From assembly GCF_002335745.1 (NCBI RefSeq), contig NZ_NIST01000001.1, positions 4,916,090 to 4,980,089 on the forward strand: DNA of 64,000 nucleotides, in the 5' to 3' direction. The translations under genes were made by a program, and so were the position numbers. Position 1 is the stretch's first letter, and each line of letters opens with the position of its first letter. The notes below the pieces were generated by a model. That model was not told where the DNA came from. It ran no database searches and saw nothing but the letters and a program-made list of their open reading frames with translations. The stretch is from Evansella halocellulosilytica (GTDB lineage: Bacteria; Bacillota; Bacilli; Bacillales; Salisediminibacteriaceae). Shown here piece by piece: positions 37,954 through 47,968 of this stretch.

Positions 37954-38964
37954 ATGTTTCGCTTTGAATTAATTACAGATTCAAATTCTAAATTAACAAT
38001 GGTGCTTAAGATGTCTGGCATCGTTTTTATTTTTATGGTAAGTGTTGGTGTTGTCATCCATTACTTAGAACCTGATGTTTATCCAAGCATATTTGACGGC
38101 ATGTGGTGGGCAATAGTAACAATCTCAACCGTCGGTTATGGGGATTTCGTGCCTGAAGGAACGATCGGGAGAATTATTGGAATGATTTTGATTGTTTCAG
38201 GGATCGCACTGTTTTCATTTTTTATTACAAACCTTGCAAGCTCAGCGATTGCGAATAAGCAGGAACGTGACAAAGGGGGGCTTGCCTTCCACCGTTCAGG
38301 ACATTTTATTATCGTCGGCTGGAATGAACGGTGTAAAGAGCTGCTTAAACAGTTGGCAAAAATATATCCGAAAGCTGAGTTTGTACTCATTGATGGAACG
38401 TTGCAGCACACTCCTAAAACTATCAATCGACTCACGTTTGTAAAAGGTTCTCCGATGATTGATGATACGTTTGCAAGGGCAAATATTTCAGAAGCACATA
38501 CGATCATAATCACGGCAAATCTACATATTGACGAGAAAACAGCAGATACGAACTCTGTTGTGACACTTCTTACTGCAAAAGGAATGAATTCAACAATTTA
38601 TTCTATTGTTGAATTGTTAACGACCGAACAGTTAAAAAACATCGAACGAGCAGGTGCAGATGAGATTATTGAGAGTTCAAAACAAATTAGTTTACTTATG
38701 ACTAATGGTGTTGCAAATCACGGAATGTCTGATGTTGTTTTCCAGGTACTGCAGCACAAAGAAAATAATCAACTTAAGTTTTCACCGCTTCCTTCTGAAT
38801 GTATAAATGAAAGTTTTGCTGCAACAATTCGTAAACTCCAAAATGACGATTGTTTTTTATTAGGTATTTTAAGAGATGGGGAGACGATCCTTCATCCCCC
38901 AAAATCATCAACATTATTGAAGGGTGATCAACTGATTTTCTATATACGGACAAATGATCATTAG
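37954..38964 (+). CDS. yugO: Potassium channel with RCK/TrkA-N domains (YugO-like)
   Basis: 336 residues. A first span (about 20-40) is followed by a pore helix and selectivity filter TISTVGYGDF, a second span, then a cytosolic RCK domain starting FIIVGWNERCKELLKQLAKI with a GxxxxG-like Rossmann start, and a TrkA-C-like end (LKGDQLIFYIRT). It is an MthK-type two-span channel; B. subtilis YugO is the K+ channel used in biofilm electrical signalling. I chose ATG 37954 after AAGGGG. The mstX gene that precedes yugO in B. subtilis is absent. Its 3' end overlaps the convergent yugN-like gene by 4 nt. Confidence 0.92.
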   Translation: MFRFELITDSNSKLTMVLKMSGIVFIFMVSVGVVIHYLEPDVYPSIFDGMWWAIVTISTVGYGDFVPEGTIGRIIGMILIVSGIALFSFFITNLASSAIANKQERDKGGLAFHRSGHFIIVGWNERCKELLKQLAKIYPKAEFVLIDGTLQHTPKTINRLTFVKGSPMIDDTFARANISEAHTIIITANLHIDEKTADTNSVVTLLTAKGMNSTIYSIVELLTTEQLKNIERAGADEIIESSKQISLLMTNGVANHGMSDVVFQVLQHKENNQLKFSPLPSECINESFAATIRKLQNDDCFLLGILRDGETILHPPKSSTLLKGDQLIFYIRTNDH

Positions 38965-39386
38965 CTGTCTCGTGATGAAACGTCCATATCATTTAAGATG
39001 ACTTGTTCTAGCTCACGGACATATTCTTGACCAGTATTGATCATTTCTGTTGGGAAATAGGCATCCTTGTCTTCTGGCTCTGCAAATTGGTTCACCCATG
39101 GGTTTGGATCTTCAACATGATCATCCAAGCCTTCTTTGTATTTATGCGCAAGTAAAAATGGCCTGCCAAGCTTTACGTGAACCCCCTTTGTATCTAGTTC
39201 ACCATCAACTGCCGTAAATGGCAACCTTACGTATAAATAGCTGTCTTGTTCACCAATTTTATAATCAAAATATCCATGATCATATTCCCAGCCGCCGCCA
39301 ATCGTATATCCTAATGGCTTTAACTTTTCCTCTAAATCATGAAGTTTATATTCTTGATTCTCTAATTGTGATGGCATTTCAATCAT
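38961..39386 (-). CDS. yugN: YugN-like protein
   Basis: 141 residues, soluble, acidic, with a conserved-looking start MIEMPSQLENQEYKLHDLEE and the segment YTIGGGWEYDHGYFDYKI. It matches the YugN family known from Bacillus by sequence style and by its position between yugO and pgi. Biochemical role unknown. GGAGGG lies 6 nt before ATG 39386. Its end overlaps yugO tail to tail. Confidence 0.85.
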   Translation of the reverse strand: MIEMPSQLENQEYKLHDLEEKLKPLGYTIGGGWEYDHGYFDYKIGEQDSYLYVRLPFTAVDGELDTKGVHVKLGRPFLLAHKYKEGLDDHVEDPNPWVNQFAEPEDKDAYFPTEMINTGQEYVRELEQVILNDMDVSSRDS

Positions 39387-39470
39387 CAATATCCCTCCGT
39401 TCATTTATATGTTAGGTTATCCGAAACGAAGAAAACTAATCTTAAACAACAGAATGGGACATAAATAACG

Positions 39471-39517
39471 AAAACCAACTTTTCCCAGGTGCCAGGCACC
39501 TGGGAAAAGTTGGTTTT
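39471..39517. terminator. Perfect 47-bp palindromic terminator after pgi
   Basis: Two 23-nt arms (left ending CCCAGGTGCC, right starting GGCACCTGGG) pair perfectly around a single A. The core AGGTGCCAGGCACCT also occurs in the terminator at 45018-45053, so it looks repeat-derived. Confidence 0.85.
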
Positions 39518-39536
39518 TCTATAATTATAATTTGTC

Positions 39537-40895
39537 TTATTTATCATTCAAGCGCTTTTCAAGCTGTGCTTTTTGTTCTTCAAATCCTGGTTTTCCGAGG
39601 AGCGCGAACATGTTCTTTTTGTATGCTTCTACACCTGGCTGATCAAATGGATTGACGCCGAGCAAGTACCCGCTCACTGCACACGCCTTTTCAAAGAAGT
39701 ACACTAAATATCCGAAGTGATATTCATTTAATTCTGGAATATTTAGAATGAGGTTCGGTACACCGCCATCTAAGTGAGCAAGTAACGTTCCTTCGTACGC
39801 TTTTTGATTAACAAATTCCATTGTTTCGCCTGCTAAATAGTTTAAGTTATCTAAGTTATTTTCTGCTTCCTCAATTTTCACTTCTTCTTTCACTGATCCT
39901 ACATGTAACACGGTTTCAAATAAATCACGGCGTCCATCTTGCACATATTGTCCTAGTGAATGAAGATCTGTTGAGAAATCAGCTGACGCTGGGAAAATCC
40001 CTTTTTGGTCCTTCCCTTCACTTTCCCCGTATAGCTGCTTCCACCATTCTGACACATAATGAAGTGCTGGTTCATAATTGACCATCAACTCTACTGTTTT
40101 CCCTTTATTATAAAGAGCATTACGAACAGCAGCATATTGGTATGATTCATTTTCTGCTAAGTCAGCATTGCTGTATGCTTCACGCGCATCTGCAGCACCT
40201 TTCATCATCGCTTCAATATTTAATCCAGTAGCTGCAATCGGTAATAACCCTACTGCTGTTAATACGGAAAAACGACCTCCGACATTATCCGGGATCACAA
40301 ACGATTCATAACCTTCATCCGTTGCAAGCTGTTTTAATGCTCCTTTAGCTTGATCTGTCGTCGCATAAATACGTTTACGTGCTTCTTCAACACCGTATTT
40401 TTTCTCAACATATTCACGGAAAATCCGGAAAGCAATCGCGGGTTCTGTCGTCGTTCCTGACTTTGAAATGACATTGAGTGAGACATCTTTTCCTTCAATT
40501 ATTTGAAGTAAATGCTTGACGTATGTTGAGCTAATATTGTTTCCGACATAATAAATTTGCGGAGCGTTACGATCCTCTTTTTTCAAATCATTGTAAAACG
40601 TATGTTGAAGTGCTTCAATCGCAGCACGGGCACCTAAATAGGAGCCGCCAATTCCAATAACGAGCAGAACATCAGAATCGGATTTTATTTTTTCGGCTGC
40701 TTTTTGAATGCGGGAAAATTCCTCTTTATCATAATTGACAGGCAGGTCCATCCAACCTAAAAATTCGTTTCCTGCGCCACTACCAGTATGTAATGCTTCA
40801 TGAGCCACTTTGATAGCATCAGTCATATAATCTAGTTCATGTTGGGATACAAAAGCCGATGCTTTTGAATAATCAAATGATAACGTTTTTGTCAT
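39537..40895 (-). CDS. pgi: Glucose-6-phosphate isomerase
   Basis: 452 residues, normal length for a Bacillus phosphoglucose isomerase. Signatures are [34 protein letters not shown], and the C-terminal [14 protein letters not shown]. It interconverts glucose-6-phosphate and fructose-6-phosphate in the cytosol. A possible promoter (TTGATT, 17 nt, TAAAGT) lies at 40938-40966. Its place in the yug gene block agrees with B. subtilis. Confidence 0.97.
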   Translation of the reverse strand: MTKTLSFDYSKASAFVSQHELDYMTDAIKVAHEALHTGSGAGNEFLGWMDLPVNYDKEEFSRIQKAAEKIKSDSDVLLVIGIGGSYLGARAAIEALQHTFYNDLKKEDRNAPQIYYVGNNISSTYVKHLLQIIEGKDVSLNVISKSGTTTEPAIAFRIFREYVEKKYGVEEARKRIYATTDQAKGALKQLATDEGYESFVIPDNVGGRFSVLTAVGLLPIAATGLNIEAMMKGAADAREAYSNADLAENESYQYAAVRNALYNKGKTVELMVNYEPALHYVSEWWKQLYGESEGKDQKGIFPASADFSTDLHSLGQYVQDGRRDLFETVLHVGSVKEEVKIEEAENNLDNLNYLAGETMEFVNQKAYEGTLLAHLDGGVPNLILNIPELNEYHFGYLVYFFEKACAVSGYLLGVNPFDQPGVEAYKKNMFALLGKPGFEEQKAQLEKRLNDK

Positions 40896-41264
40896 CGGTA
40901 CATCTCCTCCATTTATACGATCTAGTTCCCACTCTTCACTTTATTAAAAGCGTCTCGATTAATCAAGCTGAATCATAAATGTAAACGCATCCAATTAAAA
41001 ATTATTGTTTATAAAAATAAGTAAACAATACGTAAGTAATAAAAAGTTCATACAAGTGTTGGTCAAACTGATGATGAAGGTCTAATTGGTACACACTTCC
41101 TGACAGTCGTTTTCCAATCTCAACTTGTTAATCATACATAATACGGACTCGAAGATTATTTCGGACCTCAATAAAAAGGCTCAAACACATCATGTCTGTG
41201 CAGAGCCTTTTTTTGTGGACGATGTTGTCATTATGCACGATTTAACATCGAGCTACGATGGTTG
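40896..41264. other. Intergenic region between pgi and the butanol dehydrogenase gene
   Basis: It contains the candidate pgi promoter (40938-40966) and the terminator at 41173-41214. The AT-rich middle has no coding frame with a ribosome site. Confidence 0.6.
41173..41214. terminator. Terminator after the butanol dehydrogenase gene
   Basis: AAAAAGGCTC pairs with GAGCCTTTTT; on the minus strand it lies 50 bp past the dehydrogenase stop. T-runs occur on both strands. Confidence 0.8.
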
Positions 41265-42431
41265 TTACAGGGAAGCTTTTAATATTGCAAGTACGTCTTC
41301 TTTATTCAACTTATTAAAGTTACCGAATGATCCATTTGCCATTGCTTTGTCAGCCATCGTATCGAGCTGGCTGCCATCGATATTGTAATCCGCTAATTTG
41401 CTCGGTGCACCTAAACTAGACCAAAACTGTTCAAGACGTTGGATGCCTTCTTCAGCAATTTCTTCGTTTGATTTTCCTTGCGGATCTATTCCCCAGACGC
41501 GGACAGCTAAGTTAACAAGTTTTTGTTCCCCTAATTGTTTATGATATCTCATCCATTGAGGGAAGAGGATTGCCAAACCGCCGGCATGAGGAATGTCATA
41601 TACAGCAGAAACAGCGTGTTCGATATTATGTGATGCCCAGTCTCCACGAGTTCCCATTTGTAACGTTCCGTTTAACGCAATCGTGCCTGAGTAAAGAATC
41701 GTTTCCCGGAGTTCAACGTCTTCGAGATTTTTAAGTAATTTCGGACCAGCTTCAATGACCGTTTTTAATACGGCTTCACACATATGCTCTTGAAGTGGTG
41801 TGTTTGTCTGCTGATGGAAATATTGTTCGAATACGTGTGACATCATATCTACGATTCCGTACACCGTATGGTCTTTCGGAACAGTCACGGTATTTTTTGG
41901 ATCTAAAATCGAGAATTTTGGAAATACAAGTGGGCTTCCCCAACCGTATTTTTCATGTGTTTCCCAGTTTGTAATAACAGAGCCTGAGTTCATCTCTGAC
42001 CCAGTCGCAGCCAATGTTAAAATCGTTCCAAAAGGAAGAGAACCTTCTACTGGCGCCTTTTTTGTCACTAAATCCCAAGCATCACCATTATATTTTGCAC
42101 CTGCGGCAATTGCTTTCGTACAATCGATCACACTTCCCCCGCCAACTGCTAACAGGACTTCGATCCCTTCTGACTTACAAAGGTCAACCCCTTTATGTAC
42201 GGTAGATAACCTTGGGTTCGGTTCAACACCTGGTAATTCATGAACGTCAAAATCGCCCTCTTTCAGTAATCCGGTCACTTCTTCATAAAGACCGTTTCGT
42301 TTTATACTACCACCGCCATAAACGAGCAGCACTTTTTTTCCGTAAGCTGATAATTGATCGATTAGTTGTTCTTTCACTTGTCCTTGTCCAAAAATTAATC
42401 TTGTTGGATTTTGGTAAATAAAGTTATCCAA
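41265..42431 (-). CDS. yugJ: NADH-dependent butanol dehydrogenase-like iron alcohol dehydrogenase (YugJ)
   Basis: 388 residues, group III alcohol dehydrogenase. [19 protein letters not shown] near residue 30, [20 protein letters not shown] around 85, and metal-binding His residues in [12 protein letters not shown] and [14 protein letters not shown]. It corresponds to B. subtilis YugJ/YugK and lies in the matching gene order. I chose the TTG start at 42431: AATAAGGAG lies 9 nt upstream, whereas the ATG at 42467 lies upstream of that site. It probably reduces short aldehydes under low oxygen. Confidence 0.9.
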   Translation of the reverse strand: MDNFIYQNPTRLIFGQGQVKEQLIDQLSAYGKKVLLVYGGGSIKRNGLYEEVTGLLKEGDFDVHELPGVEPNPRLSTVHKGVDLCKSEGIEVLLAVGGGSVIDCTKAIAAGAKYNGDAWDLVTKKAPVEGSLPFGTILTLAATGSEMNSGSVITNWETHEKYGWGSPLVFPKFSILDPKNTVTVPKDHTVYGIVDMMSHVFEQYFHQQTNTPLQEHMCEAVLKTVIEAGPKLLKNLEDVELRETILYSGTIALNGTLQMGTRGDWASHNIEHAVSAVYDIPHAGGLAILFPQWMRYHKQLGEQKLVNLAVRVWGIDPQGKSNEEIAEEGIQRLEQFWSSLGAPSKLADYNIDGSQLDTMADKAMANGSFGNFNKLNKEDVLAILKASL

Positions 42432-42649
42432 TTGGAACAACTCCTTATTCGTTAATTTAATGTTCATTCTATATTATCTCGCACGACAACGGAAAAAATC
42501 AAAAGAAAGGCTTCGATAGAATGGTGAAGGTTTGAAAACTTTTTTCCTAAACGATGAATAAAGTTTGCATAGAAATATCATTCTAAAATCAGGAGCTTGT
42601 TTTTGCTTCTGTTTTACGATTTTACCCCTTATAAGGAGGTGAGGAGTGC

Positions 42650-42877
42650 ATGAGCGGTATACAACGAACAGCCCTTGTACTTGCGATTATCGGAGCGATC
42701 AACTGGGGATTAATTGGCTTTTTCCGTTTTGACCTTGTAGCTGCGATTTTTGGTGGACAAGCCGCTGGATTTTCCCGCTTCATCTATGCCATTGTCGGAT
42801 TGGCAGGGTTATATTGTATCTCCATCTTATTTAAACCAGATGAAGAGTTAGAACGAAGTCCAGAGCCTCAACGATAA
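42650..42877 (+). CDS. yuzA: DUF378 family membrane protein (YuzA)
   Basis: 75 residues with two hydrophobic spans. The typical DUF378 opening is ALVLAIIGAINWGLIGFFRF, followed by LVAAIFGG and a second span FIYAIVGLAGLYCISILF. Function unknown throughout the family. AAGGAGGTGAGG precedes the ATG. The order yugJ-yuzA-yugI is as in B. subtilis. Confidence 0.92.
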   Translation: MSGIQRTALVLAIIGAINWGLIGFFRFDLVAAIFGGQAAGFSRFIYAIVGLAGLYCISILFKPDEELERSPEPQR

Positions 42878-42949
42878 GATGGTCACATCACTCTTTCAGT
42901 TTAGATGAAACCATTCGAATGATTCCATTCGAACTGAAAAAAAGAAAGG

Positions 42950-42972
42950 GGCAGCTCATTGAGTGAGCTGCC
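42950..42972 (-). terminator. Terminator after yugI
   Basis: GGCAGCTCA pairs with TGAGCTGCC over 9 bp with a 5-nt loop; the minus-strand tail is CCTTTCTTTTTTT. It lies about 35 bp beyond the yugI stop. Confidence 0.8.
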
Positions 42973-43005
42973 TCTTTGCCGTTTCAGTAATTGGACTGAA
43001 GCCGT

Positions 43006-43428
43006 TTATTTTTTGATGCGTTTGTTAAGATCTTGTTGGATCTCATTAGATTGTTTTAACCAGCCTTTAAGCTTCTCTTCAAGCGTGTTAAAACCTTGCG
43101 CTTGCTGTTGTTCTTGGCGCTTTCCTCCACCACTTTGACGCTTTGGACGGTCTTGACGCTCACGACGCTCTTGTCCTTCTGGCTTAGGCTGTGTTTCACG
43201 GATAGAAAGTGAAATTTTACCTGATTCTTCGTCTACAGAAAGAATCTTTACTTTCACTTCGTCACCGACAGAAAGATGTTCATTAATATCTTTTACATAA
43301 CCATGAGCAATGTGGGAAATATGAACAAGACCTTGCTTTTGATCGTCTAATGCTACAAATGCACCAAACGGCTTAATACCAGTCACTTTACCTTCAACGA
43401 TACTACCTACTTCGTATTGACTTGACAT
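43006..43428 (-). CDS. yugI: S1-domain RNA-binding protein (general stress protein 13, YugI)
   Basis: 140 residues. Residues about 5-75 are an S1 domain (VGSIVEGKVTGIKPFGAFVA, then LVHISHIAHGYVKDINEHLS). The rest is basic and low complexity (RRERQDRPKRQSGGGKRQEQ) with a helical end. It is likely ribosome- or RNA-associated, as YugI/GSP13 is in B. subtilis. It is monocistronic. Confidence 0.93.
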   Translation of the reverse strand: MSSQYEVGSIVEGKVTGIKPFGAFVALDDQKQGLVHISHIAHGYVKDINEHLSVGDEVKVKILSVDEESGKISLSIRETQPKPEGQERRERQDRPKRQSGGGKRQEQQQAQGFNTLEEKLKGWLKQSNEIQQDLNKRIKK

Positions 43429-43637
43429 GAAAACAACTCCTAACTATTTATTAACTCAACAATTATATCATATGTTAGCCTAGGTGACAAAAAACGTTGA
43501 CAATTTATCCAACAAAATTATATAAGTATGGATAGGCCTTTCTGCCTTCTTTCGACATTTCTTCGTTTGACATTAATAATGCAACGCTTTATAGTAATGA
43601 AATATCCTAAAAGTCTTATTTAAAAGGAGGGAATTAT

Positions 43638-44999
43638 ATGGGACAAAAGCAAGAACAATGGACCTCAAAGCTGGGCTTTATTTTAGCAGCAGCTGGATCA
43701 GCGATCGGACTAGGAGCAATTTGGAAGCTTCCTTACGTTGCTGGAACTAGTGGTGGTGGAGCTTTCTTTTTAATTTTTCTATTATTCACTATCTTCCTCG
43801 GTCTTCCATTGTTATTAGCTGAGTTTACAATTGGCAGGCATACACAAAAAGAAGCGATTTCAGCTTACCGAACGATTGCACCAGGAAGCTTCTGGCACTG
43901 GATCGGGAAACTAGGTGTAAGTACATCTTTTCTATTGCTTTCTTTTTACAGTGTGGTTGGCGGTTGGATTGTTATCTACTTGTCAAGAGCCTTCACTGAA
44001 GGGGTACAAGGTAGAGAGGTTGAACAGTTCGGCCAAATGTTTGAGGAAACAATTAGTAACCCCTATTTAGTGCTATTTGCACATTTTATTTTTATTGTAA
44101 TGACGATATTAGTCGTCCAAGGCGGGGTACAAAAAGGGATCGAACGTTTTTCTAAAATAATGATGCCGGCTTTATTTATCCTATTTTTAGTCATTGTTAT
44201 CCGATCCGTCACGTTAGAAGGATCTATGGAAGGCATTCAATTTTTCCTTATGCCTGACTTTTCATCATTAACAGGAGAAACCGTTCTTTTTGCACTTGGA
44301 CAAGCCTTTTTCTCGCTAAGCTTAGGGGTCTCGATTATGGTCACATACAGCTCCTATTTAAAATCTGGAGAGAGTTTGCCAAGATCAGCTGTGTCCATTG
44401 TCGGACTCACGATATTCATCTCAATTCTTGCAGGTTTAGCGATATTCCCTGCTGTCTTTTCATTCGGTCTAGAGCCAGCAGAAGGTCCGCCACTTATATT
44501 TATCGTATTGCCTGCTGTATTTAGCAGTATTCCATTTGGGAATTTATTCTTCATTTTATTTATGTTCTTATTGTTATTTGCAACATTAACTTCAGCCTTT
44601 TCGCTATTAGAGTTGGTAGTTGCATCCATTACGAAAAATGAAGAAGGCAAGCGAAGAAAAACTGCTTGGGTAGCTGGATTACTCATTTTTGTTATGGGGA
44701 TTCCATCTGCATTATCATTCGGAGTCATGAGTGATATAAGCTTTTTCGGAATGTCATTCTTTGACTTAATGGATTTTATCGTCAGTAATATCATGTTACC
44801 GTTAGGAGCTTTACTCATTGCGATCTTTACACCACTGAAGCTTAAAAAAGATGCACTTTACGAAGAAATGAGAAAAGGATCGACATTTAAAAGGACGGTT
44901 TTTGATGTATGGTATGTGCTGCTGAAATATGTTACACCAATAGCCATTATTATCGTTTTCTTACACGTACTCGGTCTGTTTGACCTTATTCTACAATAG
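43638..44999 (+). CDS. Sodium-dependent transporter, SNF/NSS family
   Basis: 453 residues and about 11-12 membrane spans. The N-terminal signature WTSKLGFILAAAGSAIGLGA, followed by IWKLPYVAGTSGGGAFFLIF, carries the sodium-site residues of the neurotransmitter:sodium symporter family (LeuT, MhsT). Bacterial members import hydrophobic amino acids with sodium. Alkaliphiles rely on sodium-coupled transport, which fits the host. AAAGGAGGG precedes the ATG. The substrate cannot be assigned. Confidence 0.92.
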   Translation: MGQKQEQWTSKLGFILAAAGSAIGLGAIWKLPYVAGTSGGGAFFLIFLLFTIFLGLPLLLAEFTIGRHTQKEAISAYRTIAPGSFWHWIGKLGVSTSFLLLSFYSVVGGWIVIYLSRAFTEGVQGREVEQFGQMFEETISNPYLVLFAHFIFIVMTILVVQGGVQKGIERFSKIMMPALFILFLVIVIRSVTLEGSMEGIQFFLMPDFSSLTGETVLFALGQAFFSLSLGVSIMVTYSSYLKSGESLPRSAVSIVGLTIFISILAGLAIFPAVFSFGLEPAEGPPLIFIVLPAVFSSIPFGNLFFILFMFLLLFATLTSAFSLLELVVASITKNEEGKRRKTAWVAGLLIFVMGIPSALSFGVMSDISFFGMSFFDLMDFIVSNIMLPLGALLIAIFTPLKLKKDALYEEMRKGSTFKRTVFDVWYVLLKYVTPIAIIIVFLHVLGLFDLILQ

Positions 45000-45017
45000 A
45001 AAGCCAAAATTAATCCA

Positions 45018-45053
45018 AAATATTCCAGGTGCCAGGCACCTGGAATATTTTTG
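45018..45053 (+). terminator. Terminator of the SNF transporter gene with GGTGCCAGGCACC core
   Basis: A perfect 17-bp stem ending CCAGGTGCC / GGCACCTGG around one A, followed by TTTTTG. It shares its core with the pgi terminator at 39471-39517. Confidence 0.85.
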
Positions 45054-45141
45054 TTATTTATCACTCAATGATTTTTTTTGTATAACATGATAGCTCGGGG
45101 GACATACTTATGTTGTATACAACCTAGTATTCCCCCTTTCG

Positions 45142-45178
45142 GCAAAGTGTCTGCTCGACTCGACACTTTGCTTTTTAT
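45142..45178 (+). terminator. Second hairpin between SNF and alaT genes
   Basis: GCAAAGTGTC pairs with GACACTTTGC over 10 bp, followed by TTTTTATTTT on the plus strand. It may be a backup terminator protecting the convergent alaT gene. Confidence 0.7.
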
Positions 45179-45186
45179 TTTGTTAT

Positions 45187-46374
45187 CTATGACGTTCTCA
45201 TACTTGTTAACAGCTGGTCGATTCGTTCGATTGCTTCTTCGAGCTGACTCATTGATGTTGCGTATGAGCAACGTAAATGTCCTTCTCCACCGAGTCCAAA
45301 CACATTTCCGGGTACAGCTGCAACTTGTTTCTCTAATAATAGTTTCTCTGCAAATTGTTCAGATGTTAATCCGGTTGATTTAACGGAAGGAAACGCATAA
45401 AATGCTCCTCCAGGTGTATGACAGTCAAGCCCGATTTCCCGTAACGATTTAACAAAGAAATTTCTCCGCTGTCGGTAGCTCACAATCATTTCGTCCATTT
45501 CATCTTTGCCGTTTAATAATGCTTCTAATGCAGCATATTGTGCCATTGTAGAAGCACACATCATCGAATATTGATGGATCTTTAACATTTCCTTAGAGTA
45601 AGGTTCTGGTGCTGCGATAAACCCGACACGCCATCCGGTCATAGCAAATGATTTTGAAAAGCCCGAAATTAAAATTGTCCTCTCCCACATCTCATCAAGT
45701 GCCGGGATGCTCATATGCTTATGATCATACGAAAGCTCCGCATAAATCTCATCAGAATAAACAACTAAGTCATATTTGTGTATGACTTTTGCGATTTGCG
45801 CCAATTCCTCTTTGTCCATCGTCGCTCCAGTCGGATTATTCGGATAAGAAATTAACACCGCTTTTGTCTTCGGTGTGATCCTTGCCTCTAACTCATCTGG
45901 CAAAACTTTAAAGTCATCCTCAATTTTCGTTGGGACTGCGACAGGTACCCCACCTGCTAACGAAACGAGCGGTGCGTACGAGACAAAACAAGGTTCTACA
46001 ATTAACACTTCATCACCTGGATTGATCGTCGAGCGAATCGCCAAATCAATCCCTTCACTAGCTCCAACTGTAACAATAATTTCACTTTCAGGACGATACT
46101 TTGTAAAAAAACGTTTCGATAAATAATCAGCTATTGCTTCCCGAAGTTCAATCATCCCAGCATTTGCCGTATACGATGTATGCCCTTTTTCCAATGAAGC
46201 AATACTCGCTTCCGTAACATTCCATGGAGTGGAAAAATCAGGCTCACCTACACCTAGGGAAATTACATGATCCATTGAAGATGCTAAGTCAAAAAAGCGG
46301 CGAATCCCTGATGGTTTAATTTGTTTAACCGCTTTTGAAAGGTGAGGTTTATGAACGCTTTTAGATTGTGTCAT
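45187..46374 (-). CDS. alaT: Class I aminotransferase (alanine transaminase AlaT/YugH)
   Basis: 395 residues of aspartate-aminotransferase fold type I. GVGEPDFSTPWNV at the N-terminus, SYPNNPTGATMDKEELAQIA, the PLP Lys in SGFSKSFAMTGWRVG, and a C-terminal RCSYATS carboxylate-binding Arg. It matches AlaT (YugH) of B. subtilis, which makes alanine from pyruvate, and is preceded by its Lrp-type regulator with a 4-nt overlap. Confidence 0.92.
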   Translation of the reverse strand: MTQSKSVHKPHLSKAVKQIKPSGIRRFFDLASSMDHVISLGVGEPDFSTPWNVTEASIASLEKGHTSYTANAGMIELREAIADYLSKRFFTKYRPESEIIVTVGASEGIDLAIRSTINPGDEVLIVEPCFVSYAPLVSLAGGVPVAVPTKIEDDFKVLPDELEARITPKTKAVLISYPNNPTGATMDKEELAQIAKVIHKYDLVVYSDEIYAELSYDHKHMSIPALDEMWERTILISGFSKSFAMTGWRVGFIAAPEPYSKEMLKIHQYSMMCASTMAQYAALEALLNGKDEMDEMIVSYRQRRNFFVKSLREIGLDCHTPGGAFYAFPSVKSTGLTSEQFAEKLLLEKQVAAVPGNVFGLGGEGHLRCSYATSMSQLEEAIERIDQLLTSMRTS

Positions 46375-46865
46375 GGTGAAACCACAATCCGTTGATCATG
46401 ATCACCATCATCAAAAACTACGCCATCATGCTTATATTTTTTTAACTGGAAGTGTGTCGTAGTAGAAATGACTGAATCAAGCGTCGATAATTTCTCTGAA
46501 ACAAAACGTGCAATTTCAGACATCGTATTTGCTTCAATAACGACTGATAAATCATATGTACCAGACATTAAATATAAAGCCTTCACTTCTTTAAATTTAT
46601 ATATTCGTTCCGCTACACCATCAAAGCCTACTCCTCGTGTCGGTGTAACTTTCACATCAATCATCGCCGTAACACGTTCATTTGGGACTACTTTATTCCA
46701 ATCAACAACAGCTGCATAACCTAAAATAATTTTCTTTCTCTCTAAATTTTCAAGCATCGTTTCGACATCATTTGTTGGTAGATCAAGCATTTTTCCAAGC
46801 TTTTCAGCTGGCAGCCGCCCTTCTTTTTCCACTAATTGAAGTAACTCTTTTTCTCTTTCTGTCAT
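46371..46865 (-). CDS. alaR: Lrp/AsnC-family regulator (AlaR/YugG)
   Basis: 164 residues. N-terminal HTH (ELLQLVEKEGRLPAEKLGKM, DLPTNDVETMLENLERKKII) and a C-terminal RAM ligand domain (VTAMIDVKVTPTRGVGFDGV, YLMSGTYDLSVVIEANTM). It corresponds to AlaR, the activator of alaT in B. subtilis, and is co-transcribed with it (4-nt overlap). It probably responds to alanine. Confidence 0.93.
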   Translation of the reverse strand: MTEREKELLQLVEKEGRLPAEKLGKMLDLPTNDVETMLENLERKKIILGYAAVVDWNKVVPNERVTAMIDVKVTPTRGVGFDGVAERIYKFKEVKALYLMSGTYDLSVVIEANTMSEIARFVSEKLSTLDSVISTTTHFQLKKYKHDGVVFDDGDHDQRIVVSP

Positions 46866-47088
46866 CGGTCATCTCTCCTCTAGTTTGTGAATCGTTCGAA
46901 AGGGGAAACTAATGATAAGTATTGTACACAATGATCTGTCATTGTACTAGGGACAATTGTTTTACTTTTATTTTAACGTTTACAGAAATAAGTACGACAA
47001 GTGTTTCCTATCCAATCCTTTCTGTTACATATTTTACATGACTAACTGCTGATGATATACCTATAGTTTTAAAAAGGAGCACACCAAA

Positions 47089-47691
47089 ATGAGTGAAAAC
47101 ACAAATCCTCACGTCGTTGAATATGAGCATGTCGCATTATTATTAATAGACGTCATTAATGACTATAATTTTGAAGATGGGGAAAAATTGTTAGAACATG
47201 CCAAACCGATGACACAAAAGATCGCATTATTAAAAAAACGGGCAAAAGTTCTTAATATCCCGGTATTATACATCAATGATAATTATGGTCGCTGGCAATC
47301 TGATTTTGCCAAACTCGTTGAACATTGTAAAAGAAAGGAAAGCCGTGGTAAAGACATTGTACAATTAATCGAACCTGACGATGATGACTACTTTGTACTA
47401 AAGCCGCAGTTTTCTGCATTTTACTTAACTCCGTTAGAGCTGTTGTTAGACTATTTGAACGTAAAGTCGTTAATCATTACGGGGGCGGCTGGAAATATGT
47501 GTGTTCAGTTTACAGCTAATGATGCTTATATGCGTGGGTACAAACTTTATTTACCGCAAGACTGTATTGCCTCAAATGAGAAAGACGATAATGTAAAAGC
47601 TATAGATCTGATGGAAAAGGTGCTTAAAGCTGACACTACACCTTCTGAGCAACTGGATTTAGAAAAAATAAAATACGAATGGCGGAATTAG
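47089..47691 (+). CDS. Cysteine hydrolase of the isochorismatase family
   Basis: 200 residues. The catalytic triad is visible: Asp in LLLIDVINDYNF, Lys in FVLKPQFSAFY and the nucleophile Cys in GAAGNMCVQFTANDA. The family includes nicotinamidase, isochorismatase and several amidohydrolases; the sequence around the metal site does not show the PncA DxHxxxH motif, so nicotinamidase is unlikely. AAAAGGAG precedes the ATG. It is a single gene with its own terminator. Confidence 0.88.
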   Translation: MSENTNPHVVEYEHVALLLIDVINDYNFEDGEKLLEHAKPMTQKIALLKKRAKVLNIPVLYINDNYGRWQSDFAKLVEHCKRKESRGKDIVQLIEPDDDDYFVLKPQFSAFYLTPLELLLDYLNVKSLIITGAAGNMCVQFTANDAYMRGYKLYLPQDCIASNEKDDNVKAIDLMEKVLKADTTPSEQLDLEKIKYEWRN

Positions 47692-47838
47692 TTTTAAACG
47701 CTTTTGCCATTCGTCTATTAGTAAATCTGAATTTTCAATCATTTTCCAAACCTATTTACTCTAAAAAGAAGTTCAGCTATAATTCCTATAAAGATAGAGT
47801 TATATCATTACTTTGCCATATCTTCCACACTTTTTATA

Positions 47839-47874
47839 GCCCTCAAGGAGCCCATTCCTCGAGGGCATATTTTT
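47839..47874 (+). terminator. Terminator after the isochorismatase-family gene
   Basis: GCCCTCAAGG and CCTCGAGGGC pair with a single mismatch, followed by ATATTTTT. It also lies past the fixX end on the other strand. Confidence 0.75.
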
Positions 47875-47968
47875 CAATTACATATACGATATCCCGCTTC
47901 ATTTCTTCCTCACTTGAGCCGATTCTGTCAGTACGGCATCTTCTAGAAAGAGTAAAAGCACTTTTTCT

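Noticed and set aside
45078-45383. 101-codon plus-strand frame between SNF and alaT
   Set aside because: It runs through a terminator hairpin and into alaT antisense; no ribosome site.
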